Positions 1 to 22,105 of a stretch of 64,000 nucleotides of DNA are shown one piece after another; the first letter of the stretch is position 1, and each line of letters opens with the position of its first letter. The notes under the pieces were generated by a model. That model had not been told where the DNA came from, made no database searches, and was given only the letters and a program-made list of their open reading frames with translations. The stretch is from NCBI RefSeq assembly GCF_001949145.1, contig NW_019091634.1:36941-100940 (forward strand). Direction: 5' to 3'. This stretch comes from Acanthaster planci (taxonomy: Eukaryota; Echinodermata; Asteroidea; Valvatida; Acanthasteridae). Both the position numbers and the translations under genes were made by a program.

Positions 1-354
1 AAAATGCCAGTAATGCCCAGCAGCCTGGTCTTTTGTTCGGAGTACGGTCTTTTGTTACAGGGCCCTGTTTCCTTTGTCCGAGTTCGGAGACCCCGGCCAC
101 GCATATAAACCATACGTCTCAGATCCCGGAGTCCCCGGCAGGAAGTGATTAATATTGAACTTCAATCAGCATGTCACAAGAATCACAACATTAACGACCA
201 AATCGCTGAAGAATCTGATGCTTCCACAACGCTTCAATCCAGAGTTCCATTTGGAATATTGTATGTGGGGTGTAGGCCAAGGCAATCTTTTGGGATGGGA
301 GACATCGGAAGAGCAAATGGATTACAGGTTATTTTCTTTTCTTCATTACTGCAG

Positions 355-11017
<10,663 letters not shown>

Positions 11018-11908
11018 AAGTCCGGCAAATCAACAGGAATTCGGGGGGTCATTTGGCTCAGAGTGCATCATCCAACTATCATCACATGTAACCGGATACC
11101 ACAAGAGGAGTCCTGATGCCATTTTGTCCATAATTTTGTTCCAGTTGGCATTAGAAAGAGCAAACAGAGCTCTTTGTTTTGATGTATCACTCAATTTGGA
11201 ATCCCTTGGAAATTGTCATTAAGCGAGTGAAAAATGTTGTGGGTTGGTATTAAATTCAATTGTGTAATAATCTTTGAAAAGTCATTAACTCAGAAGTGGT
11301 TTGGGCGACTTGAGACACATTTTGGTTGGTTGCATTGCACAAATCTGAGTGTATACGTTTGTGGTCGCCATGTTATCCTTTGAGGCTTCAGTAAGTCTTT
11401 ATATCAAGTTGCATACTTCAGTTTTAAATGAAGCAAACATGACTTCACTTCTTGTTAGTACCTGCACTCACTATTTATTCACTTTTTGTGGCAACTATTC
11501 GGGTGAATCCCTATGAATAACCTCTCTCAATTAAAGAAATTAACAGATCCAATAACAAGTGACCGGGATTTTTTGCTTAGAGGAGAAATTAAGTGAAAGA
11601 GGGTGTGGTTTCTCTGTAGTCATAAGTGTGGACCACCTTTCTTCATTCGATTTCATTTAAGATGGCAGTGGTACATAACAAATCTGACGCTGGATATTGC
11701 TTAATATAAAAGTAGAGGTCGGACCTTGAAGACGCTGACACTGATGTGGCCTATAGCTGTGTGTTCATCCTGAATGTTACCTTTCGAGCTCAAATATTTG
11801 ATTTCTAAGAGACCCTTGTTAACAGATTTTCAGTGGAAAGGATTTCCCACAGAAGCTTAAGATCCTGGCATGTCAGTTGTACATAAAATAGACTGTGATT
11901 TGTTTTCC

Positions 11909-11914
11909 AATAAA
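11909..11914 (+). terminator. Polyadenylation signal of NDUFS1
   Basis: Canonical AATAAA about 890 bases after the NDUFS1 stop codon, followed by a T/G-containing stretch. It implies a 3' untranslated region of about 0.9 kb (11018 to roughly 11935), in which I see no other gene. The opposing HCN gene ends about 200 bases further on, so the two are convergent. Confidence 0.7.
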
Positions 11915-12115
11915 GTTGACTTGGACTAATGGAATGCGTCCGATTGTCTCGTCTGTCATAAATCTTGTTCAGAGAATTCTGTTGACTGAAACTTTTATGT
12001 CCTGCCTTTAGTCTTTTGATGCCAGCGTCGTGAGAGATAAAGGACTCGGAAATTACAAGTCCAGAATTTTCCTGTCTTTCAGCTAGGGTTCCGTTACTAG
12101 GCTTTGACCCCCCGT

Positions 12116-12249
12116 TTAAAATTTCTTTGTCGTTCGAAACTCCTCGGTTTTACGATTTGCAGCGGCCCTGCTGCTCTCAGTAATTTTCTGTAAACGTTCG
12201 TCTGCCACTTCAGTCATGATGGCCCTCATCTCTGGATACTCTTCCAGCA
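12116..12249 (-). CDS. HCN-type channel terminal exon
   Basis: Acceptor TTTTCTCACCAG. Encodes LEEYPEMRAIMTEVADERL, the B/C helix region, and a short basic tail ending RTTKKF then TAA (12118-12116). Vertebrate HCN proteins continue for several hundred residues. Confidence 0.92.
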
Positions 12250-15200
12250 CTGGTGAGAAAATGTATTCCGCAAAACACAAAAATAAAATCAAGGTACCCC
12301 ATTTGTTATTTATCATTAAAGCTTAGATTTCAACATGTTTTTGAATGAGATTTGAACTGAAAGGTTTCTTGTGAATGTGTTCTGTTTATGCATGTTTTAT
12401 GCAGTACATGCTTCATGCTTTTGGCAATGTCAACCCTACCGTCATCAAAATCGCTACTGTGGAGTCTGTAGATGTCACATGTAGTCTTGGCAATGACAGA
12501 TGCCACTCTGCGTTCACTTATCAGGAGAGCAATTTCTGCGTACATAAAATTCAACAACACACGCCAACGATAAGTGATATCATTACCAATTAACTGGTTT
12601 TCAGATAAGCGTCAGCTCAAGATTTGCCATTGCATTTGACAAATGTATTACTCTGGCAAAAAGTGATGTACCCTTTGCATAAAGGGGCCCGCGGCAATTT
12701 GTAACCTTGTGAAGATTTTTTAAGAGTTCAAGTTAAATAGCGTTTCACAACCGGTCTTAGAAATCCCGACGCCTTCAGAAATATTTTCATTGGCGAAAAC
12801 GTATGGGGGCAGATTTTGGAAATGTTCTATTTTAAAGGTTGATAAGGCTTCGGTCTTGGTTTGTATTTCAGGAAGAAATTCCCCATTCCTCGCGCCTACG
12901 CAAACACTATCCTTCCATTTTGCAAGAAGGAGTACAGAATTATCACAGAACGTTAACTGTGGCAACAAACGTAAATTCGGTCTTTTTCTTCTGCCTTGAA
13001 AGACCAATTAGTATTATTTTTTGACCAAAAAAGCCTCAAATTTGGCCCCCTAATGTTTTAATATCCTTGCCTTTTAATAGAAAATGATGTCGAAAGGCCC
13101 GCTTGATAAAAAAGAGAGGAAACACCTTAACATTAACAAGTAACCAACACACTCAATTTACAAACTCAAGCCGAAATGTCATCGTAAATGGACTCCTCAC
13201 CACCGAAGTGGTCCCCATCTTGCAGGGTGCCAACGATCCGCCCTTCCACCTCAATGTTCACCATGCCGTGTTCAATGAAGTACATGGCGTCGCCATGGCG
13301 ACCGGCCTTAATGATGACGTCATTTTTAAGGTAGACCTCAAAGGTGAGTTTCTCGATGACGTCCAAGACAAAATCCGCGCTTCCCTTGTTGAGGAAGTCC
13401 ACTTTCTGGACGAGTGATTGTAAACGGTGCTGAGTGATCTCCTGGGAAAAAAGTATCAGATTAATGTCACCAATGTACAAGTTATCTGTGTTGATACGAA
13501 ATACTTTTTAAGCCAGTGACATGGGTCTCTAGTAAGTTGCAGGTTCAGCTTGTTATGAATTCCTCTGACAGATACTTTGTCAGTACAGGGAGCACGTTGC
13601 TTCAGTGGATGCTCATGCCCCACCCCACCCCCACCCCCACCCCCACCCCATTTGAAATCTTTGAATTATGTCTGCTGTGATACAGCTGCAACTTATTTCC
13701 CTGTAGCGTCCCCTTAAAAAAAAGTATTCACCTCCGGGTGCCCCCGGAAATTTATTCCTAGTTACGCGACTGCCTTTTAATGAGTGAGTTGCGCAACCAC
13801 GTTCAGATGCGTTCCTTGATCCCCTACAAAGACGTCACGGGTTTTTAAAATCCCTTGTGCTATCTAACTGCATTCGCACAAATCAGCACGCGGTGTTTTC
13901 CACACATTGGCACGAGGACATTTTTTGAAACATTATGTAAGAGAGGCGACTTGGGGGACTATGCCATTCTGCTTCTTTCCTAAAGCGTGTAAAGGCCCCC
14001 AAAGTTAGTCCCATCCCTTAGAGATGCCTTGAAGGGTAAACAACAAGCAGAAACGCAAAAGTTGTGTCCCCCCCGCACCAATAATTTTATTCTGGCAACG
14101 CTCTTGATTCCACATTGTTCACCCCTAGACTATGGCGGTCTTGCCACCGAAAAAAATTCAAGTGTAAGTGATGACATCACTGTGGTGGAATTCTGAAATC
14201 ACTACTTCGGGACAATGGACCTGCTCATCACCGTATACTTTTACGTAATATATTTACTGAATATTTTGTGCGAATTCTGTGGAAAATAGGACTTCATTAA
14301 AAAAAGAGTTCAACTCTAAAAATGTGGGCGATATTTATAGCGGACAATCGTTTTGAAATTACCACCTGTTGATCAATTCGGGCGTACTTTGACCAAACCT
14401 TGAGAAGGAGGTTTTTAAAGTAGTCGCACCAGCGTTCAAAAAATTAAAGAAACAATTGCCTATATGCTTGAATTTAGAGTATATTAAAATTGCACTATGG
14501 TAAGGTACCCTGCGTAATGGCTCGTTTTGCTCCCGTAAGATGGTATCCTCATCGAAGTACTTTCGCTGGTAGCGATGTTCGTAGTATGTCAGTACGCGCT
14601 TCTGGGTGCTTGCTGGTATCTTGCGATATCGCATATACTCCTTTACTTGATTTATCTATGGGAATGGTAAAATAAAAAAATAGAAATAAAAATGCAGCGC
14701 AAAATGCAAAGAAGTACGTACTGGAAATTCTGCTCTATCGGTCACTGAAGTAGAAAAAAAGTAAGTGGCAATCTTTTAAACTGATATATACACCGGCCAA
14801 ATGTAGGGCTACTTTTTTCGAAAAAATGTGAAGAAAATGCAAAGCACTGTGGGTAGCTTTTTGCTGTGATCTTTGCATTAAGGCCTTTCCATATGTACGC
14901 TTTGGGTGTTGGTGCACGATGCGTTCATGCGTTTCACTTTCATGGACACAAAAATCGACCCCATTAACTTAACGCACATGTGCGTCTGACAGATATGCAA
15001 CGCTTGGCGCAGGTGTTCATGTGCATATTAAAAGGGCCTTTATACGTTCTGTTCGCACTCATGGTGCGCAGTCAAATCTGTTGACTCATTGGTCATAATG
15101 GAGATTCAATACTATCCCTGCAATGGGAATTTTGAGGCTGCTTCACCATAAAAGCTGCTGGATCAGATTGCTGTGAATCTGAAATCAGATTTGCTCTATT

Positions 15201-18200
15201 TTTTTTGGAAAAACGCTTTTCAACTGATTAATTATAGGCCCTACGACATTTTCAGCTCATTTAGACCCAAAAAGTGTCCTTTTTGACCTGGTAAAGAGTC
15301 AATCGAATTCGGGTTCGGATTCCTGATACGTTTGAACCCATACTCCCCTGGCCCCAAGACAATAAAGAGACTACAACCTTTTCGTTGTAGATGCGGCCGG
15401 ACGCGTCGATGGACAGCAGAAGAGTGGCCATCTGGCCCACGAAGAGGGCGTAGAAGGTCGCCCCCAGCATGATGCTGATTGTTGCCGCCCACATCTCGAT
15501 CAGGTTCTGCGGGACGTGGCGGCCGAAGCCAATTCCCAGCATGTGGCAAATCGCTTTGAAGAAGGACCACGAGTACTGTTGCCACTTGTTAGCGTCCTTA
15601 CGGCAAAATGCATAAAAGAAAGAAAAAAAATATAATTTTTCTTTGAAAGCCCAAGGTAGGTCCACTTCTGCTCCTAAAAAAAAACAGACGTTAAAAGTAA
15701 CTTTAAGGGCGGGTCCAACGTCCCTTGTCTTGGAACGGGGGGAGAGGAGTGCAAAAATATCGGATTTTTCGTTAGGTAATCTCATAGGCCTATGCTCATT
15801 TGTGCGGAGTAAGACTAAATTTGGGGCTTTTAAACGCTTTGGGAAGGAATGGACATGAAAATTATTGGTGTCAAGAACTTCATTCGTTTAAAAAAATATC
15901 TTTCCTCTCTATGGAGGGGATGTATGCTTCCGTTGTCCCCGACCCTTAGGTCTGCCAGTGAACAACTTCCTCATGGGCACCTGAATGAATTCGCAAGAAA
16001 AGCGCTGGAGCCCTACAATTATGTGCCAAAAAGCTAGAGTTTGGGCTTTTCGGTGAGAAAAATGATATTATCATAGGCCCTCATTCTTTTCGTAGGTCCC
16101 AAAATTTGTATCCACTGGATTGTCTGGCGCATGGCCCTGAACAAAATGAATGTACCCTGCATGGCCATGAAAAGAATTGTCGGTCTTCACAGAGGAAACA
16201 GGAATTATTATCTGAGTTTATCATTAAAGATGTCCCCTGTTAAAGTGTCAGTTGGCATTACTTGTCTTGGACATGATGAAGTTTGCAGACCATTCTTTTC
16301 AGAAAACAAAGGTCGGGGAAACAAATCAGTGTAGATACTAGCTATGGCGACATTTGTATTTTACCTGCAGGTTACTGATGGTTACCCAGCTATCTGTCGG
16401 AAAGTCCTGAGCAAAAGCGATGAAGAACTGAATGCATCCATTCCAGTGAGCCACGACGATCATAAGCAAGGTGAGGTTGACGATACGAATTACTGCACCC
16501 TCGATATTTAGAATCTGGCGGGAAATTCAGGAGGACACTTCAACACCATAAGCACAAACCTTATACCGGTTCAATTCTGTACACGACATCACGAAAGTGC
16601 GACGTATGTTCAGCAACGAAGCTTGAACACAACATTTAGCAACGGTCTCCAATTCCTACGCGTCAGTGATGGCTAAACCCATCCATCAAACTCGGTTTAG
16701 CTTTTAAACACGTTCCCAAGAAAGCGTGCAGACAGGTGTTTGATCAGTACAGTCTGAACAGTGTACCGGCATACGGCTTTTTAATTAACGATCTCAAAAC
16801 GCTTGCCACACCTCCTCAAGTTTGTTGATGTATCTCATGAGACGAGCAAGACGCAGTAAGCGGAGAATCCCAAGAATCTTTGCCAGCCTGCGTTGGGAAG
16901 AAGACAAGGATTACATGAGTGTCTAGTGCAGATGAATCGACGACGCATTCATCTATAAAACGAATAAGTCGTTGATTGATTTCTGATGTGATATTTATTT
17001 TACAGTAAATACTTGTATTAAATATATATGGTAATGGATAAAACTCAAATACATAATGCGCATGCAAGCGCATACTGTCTTGCTACACACCAGACGATTA
17101 TTACCCGCTTTAAAGCTGATAAGATTCTTATGTTTTTGTTTCTTGTTGACATCATTGTCTTGTCATCACAGAGGCCAAAAGTAAGCAATAACTCAAGCAA
17201 AAAATGGTGGTAGGCCCTATAGCCTACCATCTTATTTGAGTGCACTGCACGAGGTTCGATTTAGATAATACCTGAATACGCGCAGAGTCAGTGCAGTGGA
17301 ACTCGACTGGTAATCCGTGGTGCCCTGAATGAAGATGTAGATGTAATCGAACGGGAATGATGAGATGAAATCCGGAAAGAACCAAGTGCGGATGTACTTA
17401 AGAGCAATGCGCTTGCGAAGTAAAATAACCTGCCGGGAAAACAAAATTTAGAAAAATCTCGAAATCAGTCGTTGTGTTTGTTTATTGAAAAAAAAACATG
17501 AAACGGATGGCACGTAACAAGAATAAAATTTAGTTCATCGATACCGGAAGGGTTACATCTTCAGACATTATGTATATACGGACTAATGAATGATTAGGGA
17601 AAACTCTTCAGAGCTAGATTCAGTGTGTCTAAAGACACTTTATGGCCCAGTCACGGGAAATGTTTTGTCCCTAAAATTTTACATAGGAGCAATTCATGTT
17701 TTACAATGCACTGCACAAGAATGGGTATTAACTCAGCTAGGCAGTTAGAAAAAAAATTGTTCAAACGGTGTCGAGTTTTTCGCGGTAATTAACTATAACT
17801 TTTGGGCCTTAGGAGTGCACTTATCAGATACGTCACAGAAACATTGAAGCTCGTGTGAATATCGACTACTAAAAAAACGGTAGCCTGTTTGAGGCAAGAG
17901 TTTCAGGCGTGCTGTAAGGTGAATCGGGTCCTTTTGACAAGCCTCTTTAAAAAGTCCCCCAAATAAGGAGCAGATTCTCGTTAAGTTGTACTATGTCAAT
18001 TACTGTTGACAGAGCGTACGTCTTCGTTCTTGTGGTCGACAATTCCGGTGACAAAGTTTAGAATGATGTCGATCAGGAAGAAGCTATCGGTAAAACAGTT
18101 GACCGTGGTCCAGTGGACAGAGAACTGATCACTGTAGAAGGCGATGTTAACTGGCAGAAGAATCAAGGTGATTGACATCAGAAAGACCATCCACAGATCC

Positions 18201-20464
18201 CAATACCAACTGCAGGAAATAAAACAGATAATCGACACAAATCCTTTTAAAATTCATGGGTGACATTCTGTGTATATCTGAAAATCCCATGAGCCTCCAT
18301 TGCACTTTCCAATCTGTTAAGGAGAAACGACGAAAAAGTGGAGATTCTTTGATTCGAATGATTGAGGACGAGAAGTGTCCGAGCCCATTGGAATCAAAGA
18401 ATCTCCACCTTTTGAGTGGTTTCTCCGACTTAAACCACGTCCCTCCCTCCACTATTGTTCATATTGTACAAAGGAACAAAACAGCTTTACTGGTGCTTTG
18501 AGATGAATCCATCATTGGCTGGTTATGTAGGGCCTATACTTGCACAAAAAAGCTTCATTCCTGACCCAATTAAGCCATTGAGAATTTGAGGAACTCCTCG
18601 GCTGGGTGCACAACTATTTTTCACTCACAGGCACAGTACATGCTTTACACGAAGACGCAGACAATGCAGTCGACACCATCAGTGTATGAAACGGTCCATG
18701 TGGATTTATATCTATATATGTTAGTTGCAGAAATATGCTGAATTTAAGTTAGCAAAGGCTATCGATATGACTGTACGGAGCTGGGGACCTTTTACACCAC
18801 CACAAGCAAGTTTCCCGAGTGACTGATTTGAGAACTACAGTTTACTGTCTCTTCAAATGAAGATTACGTTTACAACCTTGGGAGTAGATGCTTACTCTTT
18901 GAAATCCGCCAGTGTCAAAAGGAAATTCTTCCGTTTGGAAAATACATGCATTTGGAATATCATCTCATTCATCTGGGAAGTATCATACGTAAGTTTCTAA
19001 ACGATTTATCTGTTTTGCAAGATTTTACATGAATTGGGATTGCTGAAGTTGTTTTTAAAAGTTGTTTAGTAACAGAGAAAGAGGTAAAACTGAGGTTTAA
19101 CCGAAAGTAAAGTTGCTATATTGAAATAAATAGGCCTACACAAAGACAAAGGATAAAAATAATAAAAATGATACATTACCATTAGAATAAATATCCACAT
19201 TAAAATGAGAAAAAAGATGAATTAAAACTGAAATGGAAGGGATATGTAAAAATGAAACTAAAATTCAAATGTAAAAATGAAGGAGACACATTAAAAACAT
19301 TATATAGTGCAACGGAAGGAGTGGTTCGCTTTAATTGAAGATCGCTAATCTCAACAGAAAACGTTACTGCGTCAAATCTAAAAAATTGAGTGTTAACCGT
19401 ATTGAACGTCTAAATTTGCTTTATTGTTCAGAGCATTTCTTAACGGTGTTTGACGTTGTAATTTAATATCACAAGTGCTTTTTCTTTGTGTATCAAGTCG
19501 CTTTTGAAGAATGTTCACACTCTACATTCTTAAAAACTGTATATTCTTTTTAAGAATGTGCGGTGAGCTGTACATTCTTAAGAATAATCGACACTGTACT
19601 GAATAGGGTGACGTCACAAGAGTGGTTTAATTAAAATGAATATGCATGTAGTCTCGTTTGTGCAACGTTGCTTACGATTGAGTGCAGCGTCACTGAGCCT
19701 GCAGTGAATTCAGTCCATGCAGTGTCGCTCAGCGCGTTCTATCCGGACTTATACCCACATGACGATCCAGAACGGACTACGCTAATATCCATTTGAACCA
19801 TGAGACGCCAACGTAAATAGCTTATGTGAGCTTGTGGATGTCAAGGTAATGCAGAGAAACTTTTGCATATATTTTTACTTAACGGGGTTGGGGTGGCAAA
19901 CACGGCGTTTATGATTACAGGTCATTAAAAATTCAAGCTACTGTGCCGGTGAGTATTGTTAATTGAATATTGAAAGAAATTGACATTGTATGAGACTACT
20001 GCGTCCATTTATCAATGAAATTAGTGTCAAAAAGTGTGCAAATATCAGTAGACAATCTTTTCTTTATTTACAAAAGAGTTGAGTGATTGCGACATGGGAT
20101 ACAACATTCATTTGAGGGATTCCTACCCAGCTGTGTTTTAATATGCCGAGCTTATAACTTCGATGTCAGCGCACTCCAAAGCACTAACCAATGGCCGATA
20201 CACGTCCTCTAAAGTTACTGACTTTTTGTCATTACCGAAAGGTGCTGAATGGATGGATGACGAAGTGTTGAAACTGTTTCTGTCGGAGTTGTTCATTCTC
20301 CAACGCTTTATCACTTCGATAGATCCGCTTGACGAAGTCCTTAGACGACGCATGGAAGAGATTCTCCTTGGTCATAGCTTCGGCGATGGACTGGCGCCGC
20401 CTACTGCGCGGTTTGGTGGCCACACCCATGGCAGCAAGAACCGCAATATCGTTCCTTCCTAGGC
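12116..20464 (-). CDS. Hyperpolarization-activated cyclic nucleotide-gated (HCN-type) cation channel
   Basis: A plasma-membrane tetrameric channel subunit; family members open on hyperpolarization and are tuned by cAMP. Exons in transcription order: 20464-20236 (5' edge uncertain), 18209-18020, 17429-17272, 16887-16812, 16514-16365, 15596-15378, 14655-14509, 13441-13201, 12535-12440 and 12249-12116. All introns are GT/AG and all phases agree. The protein reads HCN N-terminal block (VIHPFSTFR), S1, S2, S3, arginine-rich S4, S5, pore, S6, C-linker (LTYYEHRYQRKYFDED) and cyclic nucleotide-binding domain, then stops. The selectivity filter is GIGFG rather than the vertebrate CIGYG. The protein ends right after the domain's C-helix, without the long tail of mammalian HCN. 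The true start codon may be ATG at 20432 or lie in an exon not found. The KCNH family is excluded by the S4 pattern and the C-linker. Confidence 0.93.
12440..12535 (-). CDS. HCN-type channel exon: phosphate-binding cassette
   Basis: Acceptor ATGTACGCAG, donor GTAGGG. The preceding phase-1 base completes the conserved cassette Glu (FGE), then IALLISERRVASVIAKTTC. The phosphate-contacting Arg is kept (R-V-A); the Thr found next to it in mammalian HCN is Val. Confidence 0.93.
13201..13441 (-). CDS. HCN-type channel exon: C-linker end and first half of the cyclic nucleotide-binding domain
   Basis: Acceptor TTTTTCCCAG, donor GTGAGG (phase 1). Encodes DFVLDVIEKLTFEVYLKND, GRHGDAMYFIEHG and LQDGDHFG, covering the first strands of the beta roll. 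The open frame runs past the donor into intron sequence. Confidence 0.93.
13617..13650. repeat. CCCCAC simple repeat in an HCN intron
   Basis: About 34 bases of C-rich hexamer-like repeat inside the intron between exons 14655-14509 and 13441-13201. I see nothing else in that roughly 1-kb intron. Confidence 0.9.
14509..14655 (-). CDS. HCN-type channel exon: C-linker
   Basis: Acceptor TTCCCATAG, donor GTACCT, 49 codons. Encodes QVKEYMRYRKIPAST and YYEHRYQRKYFDEDTI, the A'-C' helices that couple the ligand domain to the gate. Confidence 0.94.
15378..15596 (-). CDS. HCN-type channel exon: pore loop, filter and S6
   Basis: Acceptor TTGCCGTAAG, donor GTTGTA, 73 codons. Pore helix SFFKAICHML, filter GIGFG at 15522-15536, S6 ATISIMLGATFYALFVGQMA. 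The Cys before the filter's IG in vertebrate HCN is Gly here, and filter Tyr is Phe. The N-glycosylation sequon found just before the pore in mammalian HCN is absent. Confidence 0.94.
16365..16514 (-). CDS. HCN-type channel exon: S5 and outer turret
   Basis: Acceptor TTCCCGCCAG, donor GTAAAA. Exactly 50 codons. Encodes S5 (GAVIRIVNLTLLMIVVAHW) then NGCIQFFIAFAQDFPTDSW. The S4-S5 join is shorter than in vertebrate HCN. Confidence 0.9.
16812..16887 (-). CDS. HCN-type channel exon: S4 voltage sensor
   Basis: A 76-base exon. Acceptor CCAACGCAG, donor GTGTGG. Encodes LAKILGILRLLRLARLMRY with positive charges at every third position, the hallmark of the HCN voltage sensor. Confidence 0.93.
17272..17429 (-). 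CDS. HCN-type channel exon: S3 and start of S4
   Basis: Acceptor TTCCCGGCAG, donor GTATTA. Encodes RIALKYIRTWFFPDFISSFP, FDYIYIF and ALTLRVF, covering the S2-S3 loop, S3 and the first S4 charges. Confidence 0.92.
18020..18209 (-). CDS. HCN-type channel exon: S1-S2
   Basis: Acceptor TTTCCTGCAG, donor GTACGC. Contains the S1 helix (WMVFLMSITLILLPVNIAF) and S2 (FTDSFFLIDIILNFVTGIV). The donor was chosen because GIVDHKNED then joins the next exon without a gap relative to vertebrate HCN. Confidence 0.9.
18321..18426. repeat. Near-perfect 40-base-arm hairpin in an HCN intron
   Basis: Arms 18321-18360 and 18387-18426 are inverted copies (GGAGATTCTTTGATTC pairs with GAATCAAAGAATCTCC). There are only a few mismatches and a 26-base loop. 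It lies in the first large HCN intron, just upstream of the S1-S2 exon. It may be a small foldback transposon or a source of a microRNA-like hairpin; sequence alone cannot decide. Confidence 0.85.
19524..19559. repeat. Short AT-rich inverted repeat
   Basis: ACATTCTTAAAA faces TTTTTAAGAATGT across about 11 bases, in the intron between the first two HCN exons. A similar ACATTCTTAAGAAT lies just downstream. No gene is seen in the rest of this 2-kb intron. Confidence 0.6.
20236..20464 (-). CDS. HCN-type channel, first recognised exon
   Basis: Encodes a basic, probably cytoplasmic segment (KPRSRRRQSIAEAM) followed by the HCN N-terminal block before S1 (DKALENEQLRQKQF, VIHPFSTFR). Donor is GTAATG. 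The 5' edge is placed after a possible ATATCACAG acceptor; the first in-frame ATG is at 20432. If that ATG is the start, part of this exon is untranslated. The frame stays open upstream only through a non-ATG codon inside an adjacent DNA element. Confidence 0.75.
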
Positions 20465-20496
20465 CTGTGATATTCAGAGTTTTGTCACTTTGGTTA

Positions 20497-20952
20497 GGGG
20501 CCGTCCATAAAGTACTTAAGCACAAAATACCGACTTCTCAGACCCCCTCTCCCCTGTACGCACCCTCCCCCTATAGGCATGGTGCACGCAGTGGCTCCAA
20601 CCCCCAACTTCTTCCCGTGTACGCATACGCATTCCAAATGTCTTTTGACTTCTCAGAGTAAACCTTGTTTTAGCATAACTAGCACAGTACACTGTACATT
20701 TGTTGGCACGGGAGGAAGTAGAGTGGACGGTGTGGAATACTATGAATGGTTTTTCGACACACAAAACCTGATTCTGGTATTTATTTGTATGAGAACGTGT
20801 ACTGACACGATGAAGATTCATTCAAGGCAAATTTTCGGTTTGCGTAAGGTGTATATCCGCACAGGCTTGAACCCCCCCCGCCATGTACGCACGGTGTACT
20901 CAACGGCACCAACCCTTCCCCATTCGTGCCTACGTACTTTATGGACGGTCCC
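20497..20952. mobile_element. PIF/Harbinger-like non-autonomous element beside the first HCN exon
   Basis: A 456-base element with inverted ends GGGGCCGTCCATAAAGTAC and the complement of GGGACCGTCCATAAAGTAC, flanked on both sides by TTA (20494-20496 and 20953-20955). A 3-base TTA/TWA duplication is typical of PIF/Harbinger. No transposase is encoded. It starts 33 bases upstream of the presumed HCN exon edge. Confidence 0.8.
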
Positions 20953-20990
20953 TTAAAACTCATTGTACGTTTGTTTTCGTTGATCATATA

Positions 20991-21212
20991 GGCGTCGCGG
21001 GGGGGGGGCTAACGGGGAGAAGCGCGTGCCCTCTCGAAAAATTCGAAAAATAAAAAAAGGAAAAGGAATGAAAAAGGTGAAAGAAATGAAAAATTGAGAT
21101 GAAAAACCTCAAACCTGAGCCCCCCTGTTGTTGATTGCTATTTTTGTATCCCATGAGCCCCTTGCTATCCCCTGGAAAAAGTGGTTCCTTGGGGAAAAAC
21201 CCTGGCGACGCC
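20991..21212. mobile_element. Possible 220-base inverted-repeat element
   Basis: Bounded by GGCGTCGC and GCGACGCC, with a G-run near the left end and an A-rich core. No clear target duplication is seen. A small DNA element is inferred. Confidence 0.4.
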
Positions 21213-22105
21213 CACCGTTGCAAAATTCAGGCCTATGTCATCTGTCTGACCCACCCGTTCGGAATTTGGAGGAGAAAAGAAGCGCTGTTAATTCTGTGTC
21301 AAAGCGTTACCAGTACCCATGCCGGCGCTTCGCGGAACAAGATTCCCATTCATCCAACTTGAAACTGAAATTGTTACGCCAAGAGACCACGTTGATTTTC
21401 CCAATACGAATTGCCACTAATGTGCAACGATAAAATAGCAGAAGTCGGCAAACTCACAAATGGGGGCAGAATAAAACATAACGGGGCATTTGGTTCTGTG
21501 TAGGGCCTATTCAGTCTCTCCGTTCGTCGACTCCAAAGCACGGTGTGACCAGGGTTTGACTGAGGTCTGTGTTCTATGGCAAAAAGTAAGCTGAAAGCCG
21601 GCATGAACCGCTTGGATCTCTTGCATGACTCTCCCCAGCTTTGCCCATATAATCATGTGCCTCATCTGACATAAAAACCTGATCAGATCATGTTAAACGT
21701 ATCAGACTTACCTCGATCTCCCCCATCCGAACCGTGCACAACTTCAACCCCCTCCATCTCATCTTCTGCCATCACGATCTATAGATCGGGTATTAATTTG
21801 GCCGATCAAGTGATACTATCCTGGGTTGTCGTTGTACGCTGGTTGCAGAATGATACAAACGTCCCTTTACCTCATTGTGGCAGAGTTTAAAGGCACGGGC
21901 AGCCAAGTACATGTAGATGTAACGGTGAGGATGGACCGGACTAAAGTTCGCAGATGCAGAGGATGCAGTTTATGAAACTGTTGTGCGATACTGTTTGCAT
22001 CAATGCTACGTTACTAAGCGCGCGCGTCATACCTAAGTGTGACGTCATTTAGAACCAGAAAGCACTATGTACATGTACAAACGAATTGAGTACGCGTCTT
22101 CATGT

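Noticed and set aside
270-340. Possible degenerate copy of the NDUFS1 exon preceding 355 (GGAGACATCGGAAGAGCAAA resembles the LGTTGRGNDMQ region).
   Set aside because: The match is short and out of frame, and would leave an intron of only about 30 bases. Chance similarity cannot be excluded.
20138-20353. Alternative minus-strand frame over the first HCN exon (IEVIKRWRMNNSD).
   Set aside because: The overlapping frame carries the conserved HCN pre-S1 block, and the alternative frame has no match.
20232-20525. HCN exon read as starting at 20525.
   Set aside because: The start codon would be TTG and lies in the terminal repeat of a DNA element. The acceptor at 20465 or ATG at 20432 is more credible.
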